From Vibrio agarivorans (GTDB lineage Bacteria > Pseudomonadota > Gammaproteobacteria > Enterobacterales > Vibrionaceae), in contig NZ_JAUFQF010000004.1 in NCBI RefSeq assembly GCF_030409635.1, positions 2,328,241-2,392,240 of the forward strand: a stretch of 64,000 nt of DNA. Reading direction: 5' to 3'. A model generated the notes under the pieces. It was not told the origin of the DNA. It saw nothing but the letters and a program-made list of their open reading frames with translations, and did no database searches. The position numbers and the translations under genes were made by a program. The first letter of the stretch is position 1. Each line of letters starts with the position of its first letter. Shown here one piece after another: positions 1 to 10,292 of the stretch.

Positions 1-1
1 A

Positions 2-1966
2 CTCACTTACCTGATGGCTTTCATGGGCGCTATGCTAGGGATTGTGCTATCCAACAACCTGATTGCGATGTTCGTGTTCTGGGAGCTCACCAGTATCACT
101 TCTTACATGCTAATCGGTTACTATCACGAAAAAGAGTCGTCGCGAAAGTCTGCACTTCAAGGCCTTTTCGTTACGGTTGGTGGAGGTCTAGCGTTACTTG
201 CGGGCATCATCATGCTAGGCATGATGGCTGGCACGTATGAGATCAGTGAAATCCTCTCACAAGGTACGAGCCTTCAGTCGCATGCACTGTTTACAGTGAT
301 GATGTTGGCAGTCCTTGGTGGCACGTTCACCAAGTCGGCACAATTCCCATTCCATTTTTGGCTACCGAACGCAATGGCAGCACCAACGCCAGTGAGTTCA
401 TACCTTCACTCTGCAACCATGGTGAAAGCCGGTGTGTATTTGATGGCGCGTCTTCAGCCAACGATGGCAGGCCACGACACATGGACCATGCTACTCTCTG
501 GTATCGGTGCCATTACGATGTTGCTAGGCGCTGCAATGGCGGTGACGAGTACCGATCTCAAAAAGATTCTTGCATACTCCACCATTATGGCACTGGGTAC
601 GTTGACTATGTTGATCGGTATCGGCACTGAAGCGGCTCTTGTTGCGGCAATGGTGTTCTTACTAGGTCACGCCTTGTATAAAGGTGCGCTGTTCATGGCG
701 GCCGGTACGATAGACCACGAGACAGGTACAAAAGATGTACGCGAACTTGGCGGTTTACGTAAAGCTATGCCTTATACTGCGGCATTCATGTCATTAGCTG
801 CGCTAGCTCTTGCTGGTGTCCCACCTCTATTTGGCTTCATTGGTAAAGAGATGATGCTAGAGGGCGTATTATCAAGTCCTTGGGCTGCTGTTCTTGCATT
901 CATGGCATTACTCACGTCAATCTTCATTGTCGCATGTGCGTGTTTGTTAGTGATTAAGCCGTTCTGGGGTGAGAAAAAATCGACGCCGAAAGCGGCTCAC
1001 GAAGCGCCAATGGGCATGCGTTTAGGCTTCACAATTCTATCCGTTGTTGGTTTGATCTTTGGTCTGTTGCCAAGTCTAGTATCGCCACTGCTAACCTCTG
1101 CAGCTAACGCGGTATCTGGCTACGAAGTATCGGATATCGACTTGGCGTTGTGGCATGGTTTTAATATCCCATTGATGATGAGCCTATTGGCTCTTGGTCT
1201 TGGTTACTTGCTGTTCAAGAACTGGGATAGACTTGGTCCTAAAGCATCAAAAGCGAAGCCAATGCTTAAGTACGGTCCAGAAAGTGGCTATTTCATCTTC
1301 ATGGATAACATGGTTAAGTTCGCTAAATGGAGTACGGCTAAGCTGCAAAACGGCTATATGTCGAACTACATTCTGACTATTTTCTTAACCACAATCGCTC
1401 TTGTGGGGTACACCATGTACACCAAAGTCGGTTTCCATTGGGATCTAGACTTCTCTGACGTGACATTGAAAGAAGTCGGAGTGTCAATCCTTATTATCTC
1501 TGTGATTACATTTGCGTGTACTACATCAGTACGATTGAGCTCTGTTGCGGCCATTGGCGCGTTAGGCTTTGCTATGGCACTGATCTACGTGTTCTTTAGT
1601 GCACCAGATTTGGCGATTACTCAGGTTCTGATCGAAACCCTAACGGTCATCATGCTGGTATTAGTACTGTTCAAGCTGCCTAAATTCCAAAAGCTATCCA
1701 GTTCCGATGTTCGCTGGCGAGATTGCGCAGTCGCGATTCTATTTGGTGCAATGATGGCAACGCTATTGATGACGGTAGTTCATTTCGCAATGCCAGGTGG
1801 TATTAGCGAATACCTAATCGAAAACAGTTACCCAATAGCCAAAGGTCGTAACATTGTGAACGTAATTCTTGTGGATTACCGTGCACTGGATACCTTGGGT
1901 GAAATCTTCGTGCTATCGCTTGCTGCGATTGGTGTTACCGCAATGCTAAGAACGAAGAAGGATTAG
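2..1966 (+). CDS. mrpA: Mrp Na+/H+ antiporter subunit A (5' end outside window)
   Basis: Largest subunit of the multi-subunit cation/proton antiporter in the inner membrane, related to complex I NuoL. The reading frame is open to the first base, so the N-terminus lies upstream; about 654 codons are visible, against roughly 770-950 residues in the family. Seen: the WELTS motif with its conserved Glu, a run of hydrophobic segments, the [11 protein letters not shown] block typical of proton-translocating subunits, and a C-terminal MrpB-like extension ending [14 protein letters not shown]. The stop is 2 nt before mrpB. With the six following genes it forms an A-B-C-D-E-F-G operon. Family assignment is firm; ion specificity cannot be read from sequence. 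Confidence 0.95.
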   Translation, partial: LTYLMAFMGAMLGIVLSNNLIAMFVFWELTSITSYMLIGYYHEKESSRKSALQGLFVTVGGGLALLAGIIMLGMMAGTYEISEILSQGTSLQSHALFTVMMLAVLGGTFTKSAQFPFHFWLPNAMAAPTPVSSYLHSATMVKAGVYLMARLQPTMAGHDTWTMLLSGIGAITMLLGAAMAVTSTDLKKILAYSTIMALGTLTMLIGIGTEAALVAAMVFLLGHALYKGALFMAAGTIDHETGTKDVRELGGLRKAMPYTAAFMSLAALALAGVPPLFGFIGKEMMLEGVLSSPWAAVLAFMALLTSIFIVACACLLVIKPFWGEKKSTPKAAHEAPMGMRLGFTILSVVGLIFGLLPSLVSPLLTSAANAVSGYEVSDIDLALWHGFNIPLMMSLLALGLGYLLFKNWDRLGPKASKAKPMLKYGPESGYFIFMDNMVKFAKWSTAKLQNGYMSNYILTIFLTTIALVGYTMYTKVGFHWDLDFSDVTLKEVGVSILIISVITFACTTSVRLSSVAAIGALGFAMALIYVFFSAPDLAITQVLIETLTVIMLVLVLFKLPKFQKLSSSDVRWRDCAVAILFGAMMATLLMTVVHFAMPGGISEYLIENSYPIAKGRNIVNVILVDYRALDTLGEIFVLSLAAIGVTAMLRTKKD

Positions 1967-1968
1967 TC

Positions 1969-2406
1969 ATGAACAATACAGGTACTTCTCTTATTCTGCA
2001 GGTGATCGCGCGCTTCTTGCTACCGATGTTACTGCTGTTTTCTGTGTTCTTACTTCTACGTGGACACGACGAGCCGGGTGGTGGTTTCATTGCCGGACTT
2101 GTGGCTTCAGCAGCATTTGCTCTGCACTTGTTTGCTTTTGATGCCACTCAGACACGTAAGCTGATTGGTATCGATAGCTCTTACCTAATGGGCGGCGGTC
2201 TGATTATCGCGACCTTGAGTGGTTTTGTCGGCGTTATCAAATCAGGCAGCACCTTCTTAAGTGCAGTGTGGTGGTATGTGCACGTTCCCGGTTTAGGTGA
2301 GCTCAAACTCAGTACACCACTGATTTTTGATATCGGTGTTTACCTTGTAGTAGTCGGCATGGTAACGACACTTCTATTCTCTCTTGCGCAGTTGGAGGAA
2401 GAGTAA
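1969..2406 (+). CDS. mrpB: Mrp antiporter subunit B
   Basis: Small integral membrane subunit (145 aa) of the Mrp antiporter. It has four hydrophobic segments and the family signature [14 protein letters not shown] near residue 30. It starts 2 nt after the mrpA stop, and its own stop is 1 nt before the mrpC start, so translation is probably coupled. It has no known enzymatic role alone; all subunits are needed for transport in characterised Mrp systems. Confidence 0.95.
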   Translation: MNNTGTSLILQVIARFLLPMLLLFSVFLLLRGHDEPGGGFIAGLVASAAFALHLFAFDATQTRKLIGIDSSYLMGGGLIIATLSGFVGVIKSGSTFLSAVWWYVHVPGLGELKLSTPLIFDIGVYLVVVGMVTTLLFSLAQLEEE

Positions 2407-2407
2407 T

Positions 2408-2761
2408 ATGACCACTCTATTTGCCTTTGTTATTGGTGCGCTTTACGCAGCAGCGTTATACATGATGCTTCGTCGCAGTGTGGTAAAACTCGTGATCGGT
2501 TTGATGATTCTGTCCAACGCGACCAACTTGTTGATCTTCACGGGCGGTGGCCTTGTACGCGGAGCGCCACCACTGATTCCAGAGGGACTCTATGCTCCGG
2601 TTGGTCAGATAGCTGACCCACTACCGCAGGCATTGATTCTTACTGCCATTGTAATCAGTTTTGGTGTTTTGGCGTTTGCAGTTGTACTGATTAAACGCGC
2701 TTACAAAGTCATTGGCGCTGACGATATGAACGAAATGAAGAGTACAGATTCACAACTATGA
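2408..2761 (+). CDS. mrpC: Mrp antiporter subunit C (NuoK-like)
   Basis: 117 aa, three hydrophobic segments, homologous to complex I subunit NuoK. It contains the family block [14 protein letters not shown] and the [14 protein letters not shown] motif. The start at 2408 is preferred because it lies 1 nt after the mrpB stop and a GAGGAAGAG Shine-Dalgarno run sits in the end of mrpB; the frame is open 24 nt further upstream, but that would give a hydrophilic extension. Its TGA overlaps the mrpD ATG. Confidence 0.95.
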   Translation: MTTLFAFVIGALYAAALYMMLRRSVVKLVIGLMILSNATNLLIFTGGGLVRGAPPLIPEGLYAPVGQIADPLPQALILTAIVISFGVLAFAVVLIKRAYKVIGADDMNEMKSTDSQL

Positions 2762-4242
2762 TGTTATTAATGCCAGTACTGATCCCGATGTTGGCCGCTG
2801 CGTTATCTATGACGCTGTGGAAACATCAAACGTTGCAACGCTGGATCAGTGTGTTCTCTAACTTTGCGTTGCTTATTGCTGCTGTGACTCTGTTCACGAC
2901 AGTTTATAACGATGGTATTCAAGTCGTGACATTGGGTGATTGGGAAGCGCCATACGGTATTTCTCTCGTTGCCGATTTGTTGGCGGTCATTATGGTGACT
3001 GTGTCAGCAGTGGTAGCGTTTTGTATCTCAATATACGCGCTAGCGACGATGACTAAAGAGCATGAGAAGTTCGGCTTCTATCCGCTGCTTCATCTTATGC
3101 TTGCTGGTGTTATCGGCTCGTTTCTGACAGGTGATATTTTCAACCTGTATGTTTGGTTTGAAATCATGTTGGTCGCTTCTTTTGGTTTGCTTATCCTTGG
3201 TGGTGAGCGTAGCCAGATGGAAGGGGCATTGAAGTACGTAACTCTAAACCTACTGTCATCAGCACTGTTCTTGAGTGCGATCGGTTTGCTCTATGCTTAC
3301 GCAGGCACTCTGAACATGGCTGATTTAGGCCAGAAGCTTGCGATGTCAGACAACCCAGAAGTGGTTACGGTTATTTCACTGTTGTTCTTGATTGCGTTTG
3401 GTATCAAAGCGGCAGCGTTCCCGTTGTTCTTCTGGCTACCAGCATCTTACCACACACCACCAGTGGCGATTTCTGCCGTATTCGCGGGTCTATTGACGAA
3501 AGTCGGTGTCTACGCGCTTTACCGTGTATTTAGTGTTATCTTCATTGGTGACATTGCCTTTACGCACAGCAACTTGCTGATGTGGATGGGTATTTTCACT
3601 ATGGTGACAGGCGTTTTAGGTGCCGCAGCTCAGTTTGAAGTACGTCGTATCTTATCGTTCCACATTGTGAGTCAGATCGGTTACATGATCTTAGGTCTAG
3701 CTTTGTTCACTCCATTAGCGATTCTTGGCGGTGTGTTCTATCTATTCCACCATATTGTAGTGAAAACTAACCTGTTCTTAATTGGTGGTGTGATGCACCG
3801 CCTGCATGGCACCTATGATTTGTCTCGTCTTGGTGGCTTGTATAAGTCAAAGCCATTCTTAGCGATCTTGTTTGCGGTGCCAGCGATGTCTCTCGCCGGT
3901 ATTCCACCACTGTCAGGCTTCTTCGCTAAGATTAAAGCAGGTATCGAAGCTGAAGCTTGGATTGGCGTTGTCGCCTCTTTGGCGGTTGGTCTACTAACGA
4001 TGTACTCAATGATCAAAATCTGGGCTGAAGCATTTTGGAAGAAATTGCCAGAACAAGCAGAAACGCTTGCACCTCTATCTGATTCAGAGCGTTTCTGCCT
4101 GTATTTACCAATCATTTTGATGGCGGCGATCACCGTGACTATTGGTATTAATGCAGAGTGGTTTGTTAATCTAGCAAGTATGACGGCTGATCAAATCCTT
4201 GATCCGCAACAGTACATCCAAGCTGTGTTAGGAGGTCAATAA
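2758..4242 (+). CDS. mrpD: Mrp antiporter subunit D (NuoM/N-like)
   Basis: 494 aa, about 14 hydrophobic segments, homologous to the antiporter-like subunits NuoM/NuoN. Seen: the conserved [13 protein letters not shown] segment with its Glu and the [22 protein letters not shown] loop region, typical of the proton-channel helices. It overlaps mrpC by 4 nt (ATGA) and ends 1 nt before mrpE. Together with MrpA it probably forms the ion-translocating part. Confidence 0.95.
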   Translation: MMLLMPVLIPMLAAALSMTLWKHQTLQRWISVFSNFALLIAAVTLFTTVYNDGIQVVTLGDWEAPYGISLVADLLAVIMVTVSAVVAFCISIYALATMTKEHEKFGFYPLLHLMLAGVIGSFLTGDIFNLYVWFEIMLVASFGLLILGGERSQMEGALKYVTLNLLSSALFLSAIGLLYAYAGTLNMADLGQKLAMSDNPEVVTVISLLFLIAFGIKAAAFPLFFWLPASYHTPPVAISAVFAGLLTKVGVYALYRVFSVIFIGDIAFTHSNLLMWMGIFTMVTGVLGAAAQFEVRRILSFHIVSQIGYMILGLALFTPLAILGGVFYLFHHIVVKTNLFLIGGVMHRLHGTYDLSRLGGLYKSKPFLAILFAVPAMSLAGIPPLSGFFAKIKAGIEAEAWIGVVASLAVGLLTMYSMIKIWAEAFWKKLPEQAETLAPLSDSERFCLYLPIILMAAITVTIGINAEWFVNLASMTADQILDPQQYIQAVLGGQ

Positions 4243-4243
4243 G

Positions 4244-4717
4244 ATGAAAGCATTTGGCTGGAATATGATGCTAGCACTCGCATGGGTAGTGCTATCAGGC
4301 TCCTATACGTTTTCGAACCTGTTTGGCGGTATGTTACTTAGCTACTGTGTATTGGCGTATGTGCTACGTGACCGCCCAGCGTTTGAACTGTATTTCGGTA
4401 AGTTCCCTAAAATGGTGAAGTTCGTATTGTTCTTCATCTGGGACCTTATCAAATCAAACGCTCGTGTCGCTTATGACGTGCTAACCCCGACGCACTTGAT
4501 GAAACCAGCAGTGATTGCCGTCCCGCTTGATATAAAGAGTGACGCAGGCATTACGGTATTCTCTAACTTGATCACAGTAACGCCAGGCTCGCTTGCACTA
4601 GATGTATCAACCGACAAGAAAGTACTGTTTGTCCATTTGATGTATTTCGAAGACGAGCAGATTCATGTCGCGGAATTGAAGCGTCTTGAAGCAATGGTTA
4701 TGGAAATCTTGGAGTAA
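4244..4717 (+). CDS. mrpE: Mrp antiporter subunit E
   Basis: 157 aa with two or three hydrophobic segments at the N-terminus followed by a cytoplasmic domain, as usual for MrpE. The family motif VFSNLITVTPGSLALDVS is visible near residues 105-122. AGGAGGT upstream of the ATG is a strong ribosome binding site lying inside the end of mrpD. It is the accessory and assembly subunit, with no complex I homologue. Confidence 0.93.
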   Translation: MKAFGWNMMLALAWVVLSGSYTFSNLFGGMLLSYCVLAYVLRDRPAFELYFGKFPKMVKFVLFFIWDLIKSNARVAYDVLTPTHLMKPAVIAVPLDIKSDAGITVFSNLITVTPGSLALDVSTDKKVLFVHLMYFEDEQIHVAELKRLEAMVMEILE

Positions 4718-4722
4718 GAGTA

Positions 4723-4998
4723 ATGATTGAAACGGTATATACAGTCTGTTTTATGATGTTGATTTTAGCGCTCTTGCTATCGTCAATTCGTCTATTGAAA
4801 GGGCCATCTTTGCCTGACCGCGTTGTTGCGCTAGAGCTGATGGCATCACTAACGGTTGGTTTGGTTGTGCTGTACAGTGTGGCTTATGACGAGCCTAAGT
4901 TTATCGATGTGGCGATTGTGCTCGCACTGACATCATTCTTAGCGGCGGTGGGTTTCTCTGCTTTCCTAGAAAAACGAGGTATGCGTGATGATGATTGA
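4723..4998 (+). CDS. mrpF: Mrp antiporter subunit F
   Basis: 91 aa with three hydrophobic helices. It carries the LLKGPSLPDRVVALELM signature of MrpF near residues 24-40. Its end overlaps the beginning of mrpG, consistent with coupled translation. It is a small membrane subunit of the antiporter with no separate activity known. Confidence 0.93.
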   Translation: MIETVYTVCFMMLILALLLSSIRLLKGPSLPDRVVALELMASLTVGLVVLYSVAYDEPKFIDVAIVLALTSFLAAVGFSAFLEKRGMRDDD

Positions 4999-5377
4999 TT
5001 TCTTTGTAGCGGTATTTGCGTTGACGGGCTCTTTTCTCATGTTGCTTGCGAGTATCGGTCTGAACCGTATGCCTGACTTATTGACACGCATGCACGCAAC
5101 TACTAAAGCAGGTGCTTTGGGTGTTGGCTTGCTCGTGATCGCCTTCGCGATTGTGTTCTGGGAGGATACCTCGATCATCGTGCGTGCTGGCGCAGTGGTT
5201 GTGTTTATCATGGTCACGGCACCTATCGCTGCGCACGTTCTGGCTCGTACCAGCTATTTTGTTGGTGTAGAGGTCTGGGAAGGCACAGTGAAAGACGCGA
5301 TTAAAGAGCAATACGATATGGATACACACCAGCTGTCGAGTAAGAATTGCACTAAAGATCAATCAACTCCACAGTAA
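4988..5377 (+). CDS. mrpG: Mrp antiporter subunit G
   Basis: About 129 aa with three hydrophobic helices and the MrpG signature GLNRMPDLLTRMHATTKAG. The start is ambiguous: GTG 4985, ATG 4988 and ATG 4991 lie together and all overlap the mrpF stop. I chose the first ATG. The soluble tail after residue 105 is hydrophilic. It is the last gene of the antiporter operon and is followed by a hairpin terminator. Confidence 0.92.
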   Translation: MMIDFFVAVFALTGSFLMLLASIGLNRMPDLLTRMHATTKAGALGVGLLVIAFAIVFWEDTSIIVRAGAVVVFIMVTAPIAAHVLARTSYFVGVEVWEGTVKDAIKEQYDMDTHQLSSKNCTKDQSTPQ

Positions 5378-5421
5378 ACATCGTTGTTCATATAATCGGT
5401 GTTAAGTATCAACGATAAAAT

Positions 5422-5448
5422 GGCAGGCTATAGAGTCTGCCGTTTTTT
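5422..5448 (+). terminator. Rho-independent terminator of the mrp operon
   Basis: GGCAGGCT / AGTCTGCC (8 bp with one G.U pair, loop ATAG) followed by a T6 run. It lies 45 nt after mrpG. Confidence 0.8.
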
Positions 5449-5504
5449 ATATGAAAACCATGACATGTACCACTTAAAAAGGCAGTTTTGTCATGCAATT
5501 TTAG

Positions 5505-5534
5505 TTGCCAAGTGGCGCATTTTTATGGTATTTT
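5505..5534 (+). promoter_or_regulatory. Candidate sigma-70 promoter for the norspermidine operon
   Basis: TTGCCA (5505-5510) and TATTTT (5529-5534) with 18 bp between them would start transcription near 5541, giving a leader of about 380 nt. Inferred from consensus only. Confidence 0.4.
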
Positions 5535-5544
5535 CGCGCCCAAT

Positions 5545-5915
5545 CTCGGACTGTTGAGACAAATGTCAATTCTGGGGGATACGCGTAGTGACCATTCAAG
5601 CTGATTGTGACGCTGCGTAGGGTAGGTATCGGTAAAGCGGTTACCGATAGACGGGATACTAGTGTTGCTAGAAGGCAACATGTTAATGGGAAACCCAACA
5701 TTGAATTCACAAACTAACGACACATTAATCAGCTCCATTCCTTTTCAATGTCCAGTATTGCAAACCGGCAATATCACGGAACCTTGAGCTCAATTTAAGT
5801 CAGCCACGTTTTAGTGGGTCATGCGCTTTGTTGTTTTTACAGCAAGGGCGTTGTCTAGTTTTAGCCGTCTAGGGATTAAGACCGGCTTATGTTGGATTTT
5901 CTCGATTCAAGGTAA
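5545..5915 (+). promoter_or_regulatory. Long structured 5' leader upstream of the diaminobutyrate fusion gene; candidate DABA-DC-AT RNA motif
   Basis: This 370-nt gene-free stretch holds a chain of hairpins readable by eye. They are: TATCGGTAA/TTACCGATA (5627-5649, perfect 9 bp); TGTTGC/GCAACA (5663-5680); ATGT..TGGG AAA CCCA..ACAT (5680-5701); TATTGC/GCAATA (5756-5773); a bulged 10-bp stem 5824-5833/5840-5850 with several G.U pairs; and GCCGTCT/AGACCGGC (5864-5886) close to the start codon. G.U pairs and bulges point to selection on RNA rather than DNA. Established knowledge, from memory: a cis-regulatory motif called DABA-DC-AT has been described upstream of genes of exactly this kind. That this leader is a member is inference; no covariance search was possible. 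Confidence 0.6.
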
Positions 5916-5920
5916 AATTA

Positions 5921-8821
5921 ATGAGCACAGCCTTTGAAGTCGATACCAGTATCGCAAGCAATTTTTCTTCTCAAGTGCCTGTCGTTGAAGGCACTTATGA
6001 TTTAACTCTAGATTCAGTGTTGCTTGAGCAGCAAGAGCACGAGTCTGAAGTTCGTTCTTACCCACGTCGACTACCAATCGCGATTAAAAAAGCGTACGGT
6101 GCATTGGTCGAAGATACGCGTGGTCAGATCTTCCTAGATTGTCTTGCTGGCGCAGGTACGCTAGCAATGGGTTATAACCACCCAGAAATCAATCAAGCAT
6201 TAAAAGATCAGTTAGATTCAGGTTTACCATATCAAACACTCGATATTACGACCGAAGCCAAAGCTAATTTTATCCGCCGTGTTAAAGCTTTCCTTCCAGA
6301 AGACTTTGCGAAAGATTCTGCTATCCAGTTCTGTGGCCCATCGGGTGCCGACGCTGTTGAAGCTGCGATTAAACTGGCTAAGCAAACCACAGGCCGTAAT
6401 ACTATGTTTGCCTTCCGTGGTGCTTACCACGGCATGACGAACGGTACTATGGGTATGATGGGTAACCTAGGCACGAAAGCACGTCGTACTGGCCTGATGT
6501 CAGATGTACACTTTATGCCGTTCCCATACAGCCTACGTTGTCCGTTCGGTCTCGGTGGTGAAGAAGGTGCAAAAGCCAATATTCGCTATATTGAACGTCT
6601 ACTGAACGACGATGAAGCTGGCATCATGAAGCCTGCTGCCATCATTGTTGAACCTGTACAAGGTGAAGGTGGCGTTATCCCAGCGCCGGCACAATGGTTA
6701 CGTGAGCTACGTCGTATCTGTGACGAGCACGAAATCCTGCTTATTCTGGATGAAATCCAGTGTGGTGTGGGTAAAACTGGCTACCGTTTTGCTTTTGAAG
6801 AAGCGGGAATTAGCCCAGATATTTTGTGTCTTTCAAAGGCCATTGGTGGTGGTATGCCAATGTCGATTCTTGTTTTCAATAAGAAAGTCGATACTTGGCG
6901 CCCAGGCGAGCACACGGGTACGTTCCGTGGTAACCAACTTGCTATGGTTTCGGGTGCAAAAGCGCTTGAAATCATCGAGCGTGACAACCTTGTAGAGCAT
7001 GCCAATATTGCAGGTCAATACCTGCGCTTAGGTCTAGAGAACATTCAGAAACGCGTAAACTGCATTGCAGAAGTTCGTGGTAAAGGCCTGATGCTAGGTG
7101 TAGAGATCAAAAAGCCAAATGGTGAGCTGAACAAATTTGGTGAGCCTGCATCTGATGGTGATTTGACGCTGAAGATCCAACGCGCGGCACTTGAGCGTGG
7201 TTTGATGGTAGAGAAGGGTGGCCGTGATGGCTCTGTTATTCGCTTCTTACCGCCACTCATCATCTCTTTTGAGCAGATTGATTTTGCATTGCGCACGCTA
7301 GAAACAGCAATGCTTGCTTCTGGAGCTGAATTGGTTGAAGAACCGGCAGATAATGCTAAGTGGAAGAAGCACTTTATTCATACTGGCGCTGCTGGCGCGG
7401 ATGAGTTTGCTTCTGTAATGAATCACACCACAAGCGCGATGAAAGAGATTTTCGAGCAAGTTGAGAAGCCATACTCAGGTATGGACCCTAAAGCGCTTGA
7501 AGCACAAATCAATGCGGTAAACCTTGATGTTTCGGACAAAAGCCTTAAAGACGTGATTGATAGTACCAGTGATCTGGTCGCTAAAAATGCCATCTTTACT
7601 CAGCACCCGAACTGCATTGCGCACTTACATACACCACCACTCATGCCATCTGTCGCGGCAGAAGCGATGATCGGTGCGTTGAACCAGTCGATGGACTCTT
7701 GGGATCAAGCGTCTTCAGCTACTTATGTTGAACAAAAAGTGGTGAACTGGCTATGTGACAAGTACGAGCTAGGTACACACTCAGATGGCATCATGACCAG
7801 TGGTGGCACGCAAAGCAACCAAATGGGCTTGATGTTGGCGCGCGACTGGATTGCTGACAAATTAAGTGGTCATTCGATTCAAAAGCTGGGCCTACCAGAT
7901 TACGCTGACAAGCTACGTATTGTGTGTTCTGAAAATGCTCACTTCACTGTACAGAAGTCAGCATCGTGGATGGGACTGGGTGAAAAAGCGGTTCTGTCCG
8001 TACCAGCAAACATTGACGGCACGATGAAGGCAGAGTTAATTGAGCAAACCGTTGCAGACGCAAAAGCACAAGGATTGATTCCTTTTGCGATTGTAGGCAC
8101 TGCAGGTACAACTGACCACGGTGCGATTGATAACCTAAATGTTATTGCTGATGTGGCAGCGCAACATGAGCTGTGGATGCATGTTGATAGCGCATACGGT
8201 GGCGCACTTATTCTAAGTGGCTCTAAAGCTCGTTTAGCGGGTATTGAGCGTGCAAGTTCAGTGAGTGTTGATTTCCACAAACTGTTCTTCCAAACCATCA
8301 GCTGTGGTGCGCTATTGGTGAATGACAAAGCGAACTTTAAGTTTCTGCTTCACCATGCTGACTACTTAAATCGCGAGCACGATGAACTGCCAAATTTGGT
8401 GGATAAGTCGATTGCAACGACTAAGCGATTTGACGCGCTGAAAGTGTTTATGACGATGCAAAGTGTGGGGCCTCAAGCTCTAGGTGAGATGTACGATCAC
8501 TTGCTAGAGCAAACACAGCAAGTCGCCGATATGGTAGACGCACACAGCAGCTTTGAATTATTGGCTCGTCCGTCACTGTCAACCGTGTTGTTCCGTACAA
8601 CACTGGGCACAGACGCTGGCATGGACAAGCTCAACCAAAAAGTGAGAATCGAGGCACTGGTACGCGGCATTGCAGTATTAGGTGAAACAGTGATTGGTGG
8701 TAAATCAGCACTGAAATTTACGATTCTAAACCCAACATTGTCTCTATCAGACTTTGAAAAATTACTCCAAGAAATCAACCAACTCGCGGTTGAACTTCTT
8801 AGCAACCAGACTGAAAAATAA
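5921..8821 (+). CDS. Diaminobutyrate aminotransferase / L-2,4-diaminobutyrate decarboxylase fusion
   Basis: 966-aa two-domain PLP enzyme that makes 1,3-diaminopropane, the precursor of norspermidine. Residues about 30-460 are a class III aminotransferase (aspartate semialdehyde to L-2,4-diaminobutyrate) with LILDEIQCGVGKTG and the PLP lysine in LSKAIGGG at K306. Residues about 500-966 are a group II decarboxylase with HVDSAYGG and the PLP lysine in VDFHKLF at K787. In many bacteria these are two separate genes; the fusion is typical of vibrios. ATG 5921 follows AAGG at 8 nt. It sits behind a structured leader and 13 nt before carboxynorspermidine dehydrogenase. Confidence 0.95.
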   Translation: MSTAFEVDTSIASNFSSQVPVVEGTYDLTLDSVLLEQQEHESEVRSYPRRLPIAIKKAYGALVEDTRGQIFLDCLAGAGTLAMGYNHPEINQALKDQLDSGLPYQTLDITTEAKANFIRRVKAFLPEDFAKDSAIQFCGPSGADAVEAAIKLAKQTTGRNTMFAFRGAYHGMTNGTMGMMGNLGTKARRTGLMSDVHFMPFPYSLRCPFGLGGEEGAKANIRYIERLLNDDEAGIMKPAAIIVEPVQGEGGVIPAPAQWLRELRRICDEHEILLILDEIQCGVGKTGYRFAFEEAGISPDILCLSKAIGGGMPMSILVFNKKVDTWRPGEHTGTFRGNQLAMVSGAKALEIIERDNLVEHANIAGQYLRLGLENIQKRVNCIAEVRGKGLMLGVEIKKPNGELNKFGEPASDGDLTLKIQRAALERGLMVEKGGRDGSVIRFLPPLIISFEQIDFALRTLETAMLASGAELVEEPADNAKWKKHFIHTGAAGADEFASVMNHTTSAMKEIFEQVEKPYSGMDPKALEAQINAVNLDVSDKSLKDVIDSTSDLVAKNAIFTQHPNCIAHLHTPPLMPSVAAEAMIGALNQSMDSWDQASSATYVEQKVVNWLCDKYELGTHSDGIMTSGGTQSNQMGLMLARDWIADKLSGHSIQKLGLPDYADKLRIVCSENAHFTVQKSASWMGLGEKAVLSVPANIDGTMKAELIEQTVADAKAQGLIPFAIVGTAGTTDHGAIDNLNVIADVAAQHELWMHVDSAYGGALILSGSKARLAGIERASSVSVDFHKLFFQTISCGALLVNDKANFKFLLHHADYLNREHDELPNLVDKSIATTKRFDALKVFMTMQSVGPQALGEMYDHLLEQTQQVADMVDAHSSFELLARPSLSTVLFRTTLGTDAGMDKLNQKVRIEALVRGIAVLGETVIGGKSALKFTILNPTLSLSDFEKLLQEINQLAVELLSNQTEK

Positions 8822-8834
8822 GGTAGACGAAACT

Positions 8835-10088
8835 ATGGCAATTCTACAGATTGGTGCAGGTGGCGTTGGCTGGGTAGTCGCGCATAAGGCAGCTCAAAAC
8901 AACGACGTACTTGGTGATATCACAATTGCTTCACGCACTATCGGTAAGTGTGAGAAGATCATCGAGTCTATTCAGAAGAAAAACAACCTGAAAGACACCA
9001 CTAAGAAACTAGAAGCACGCGCTGTAAATGCTGATGACGTGGATGCACTCGTCGCGCTAATTAAAGAAGTCCAGCCTGATCTTGTGATCAATGCGGGTCC
9101 TCCTTGGGTAAACATGACCATCATGGAAGCGTGTTACCAAGCGAAGGTAAACTACCTAGATACTTCAGTTGCGGTTGACCTATGTTCTGAAGGTCAACAG
9201 GTGCCACAAGCTTACGATTGGCAGTGGGGTTACCGTGAGAAGTTCGCAGAAGCGGGCATCACTGGTATTCTTGGTGCTGGCTTCGATCCAGGTGTGGTTT
9301 CAGTATTTGCGGCTTATGCCGTGAAACACTTGTTCGATGAGATCGATACTATCGATGTTATGGATGTGAACGCTGGCGACCACGGCAAGAAGTTTGCGAC
9401 TAACTTTGACCCAGAAACAAACATGTTAGAGATCCAAGGTGACTCTTTCTACTGGGAAAACCAAGAGTGGAAGCAAGTGCCTTGTCACTCGCGTATGCTT
9501 GAGTTTGATTTCCCTAACTGTGGTACTCATAAAGTTTACTCAATGGCGCACGATGAAGTTCGTTCAATGCAGGAGTTCATTCCAGCAAAACGTATCGAAT
9601 TCTGGATGGGTTTTGGTGATAAGTACCTAAACTACTTCAACTGTATGCGTGATATTGGTCTATTGAGCCCAGATCCGCTAACACTGCACGATGGCACAGT
9701 CGTTCAGCCTCTACACGTGCTTAAAGCGTTGCTACCAGATCCAACGTCACTGGCGCCGGGCTACACAGGCCTAACGTGTATCGGTACTTGGGTACAAGGT
9801 AAGAAGGATGGTAAAGAGCGTAGCGTATTCATTTACAACAACGCTGACCATGAAGTGGCATATGAAGATGTTGAGCACCAAGCAATCTCTTACACTACAG
9901 GTGTACCAGCGATAACTGCAGCTCTACAATTCTTCCGTGGCAAGTGGGCTGATAAAGGCGTGTTCAACATGGAACAGCTTGACCCAGATCCGTTCTTAGA
10001 AACTATGCCGGAAATTGGTCTAGATTGGCATGTACAAGAGCTTGAAGCAGGCCAAGGTCTTCCATTGATTCACGAGTTAAACAAGTAA
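8835..10088 (+). CDS. Carboxynorspermidine/carboxyspermidine dehydrogenase
   Basis: 417-aa NADPH enzyme of the saccharopine-dehydrogenase-like family that reductively condenses aspartate semialdehyde with 1,3-diaminopropane to give carboxynorspermidine. The N-terminal Rossmann motif is IGAGGVGWVVAHKA at residues 6-19, followed by NAGPPWVN. The ATG at 8835 puts the Rossmann strand at the very N-terminus, as in the family, so a longer in-frame extension into the preceding gene is rejected. It is encoded between the diaminopropane-forming fusion and nspC. Confidence 0.95.
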   Translation: MAILQIGAGGVGWVVAHKAAQNNDVLGDITIASRTIGKCEKIIESIQKKNNLKDTTKKLEARAVNADDVDALVALIKEVQPDLVINAGPPWVNMTIMEACYQAKVNYLDTSVAVDLCSEGQQVPQAYDWQWGYREKFAEAGITGILGAGFDPGVVSVFAAYAVKHLFDEIDTIDVMDVNAGDHGKKFATNFDPETNMLEIQGDSFYWENQEWKQVPCHSRMLEFDFPNCGTHKVYSMAHDEVRSMQEFIPAKRIEFWMGFGDKYLNYFNCMRDIGLLSPDPLTLHDGTVVQPLHVLKALLPDPTSLAPGYTGLTCIGTWVQGKKDGKERSVFIYNNADHEVAYEDVEHQAISYTTGVPAITAALQFFRGKWADKGVFNMEQLDPDPFLETMPEIGLDWHVQELEAGQGLPLIHELNK

Positions 10089-10119
10089 TTTTTTAGTCTA
10101 AACTTGGATCAATAGATTG

Positions 10120-10152
10120 AGCAGTCATGGTTTCCCGTGGCTGCTTTTGTTG
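10120..10152 (+). terminator. Hairpin terminator between the dehydrogenase gene and nspC
   Basis: AGCAGTCATGG / CCGTGGCTGCT (11 pairs including two G.U, loop TTTC) followed by TTTGTTGT. It lies inside what would otherwise be one operon, so nspC may be expressed separately or only by read-through. Confidence 0.7.
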
Positions 10153-10202
10153 TATTTTGGGCTGATATACAGATGAATGGTTTTCATTCGAGGAAGACCA
10201 TT

Positions 10203-10292
10203 TAACCCCTCCCAGCCTCCCCTTGAAAAGGGGAGGGGCAAAGAGCGAAAGAATTGTCCTCCACCTTTTCAAGGGGGAGCTAGAGGGGGTTA
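10203..10292. repeat. REP/MITE-like palindromic element with ~29-bp imperfect terminal inverted repeats
   Basis: The left arm 10203-10231 (TAACCCCTCCCAGCC...) and the right arm 10264-10292 (...AGCTAGAGGGGGTTA) are inverted copies with a few mismatches, enclosing about 32 bp. Inside the left arm, CTCCCCTT/AAGGGGAG forms its own small hairpin. Elements of this design (CCTCCCCTT...AAGGGGAGG) are interspersed repeats in many gammaproteobacteria. There is no coding capacity. It lies in the 236-bp gap before nspC. Confidence 0.7.

Noticed and set aside
5501..5738. Two minus-strand open frames of about 70 codons in the norspermidine leader
   Set aside because: They overlap the chain of RNA hairpins and have no initiation signal; explained better by the structured leader.
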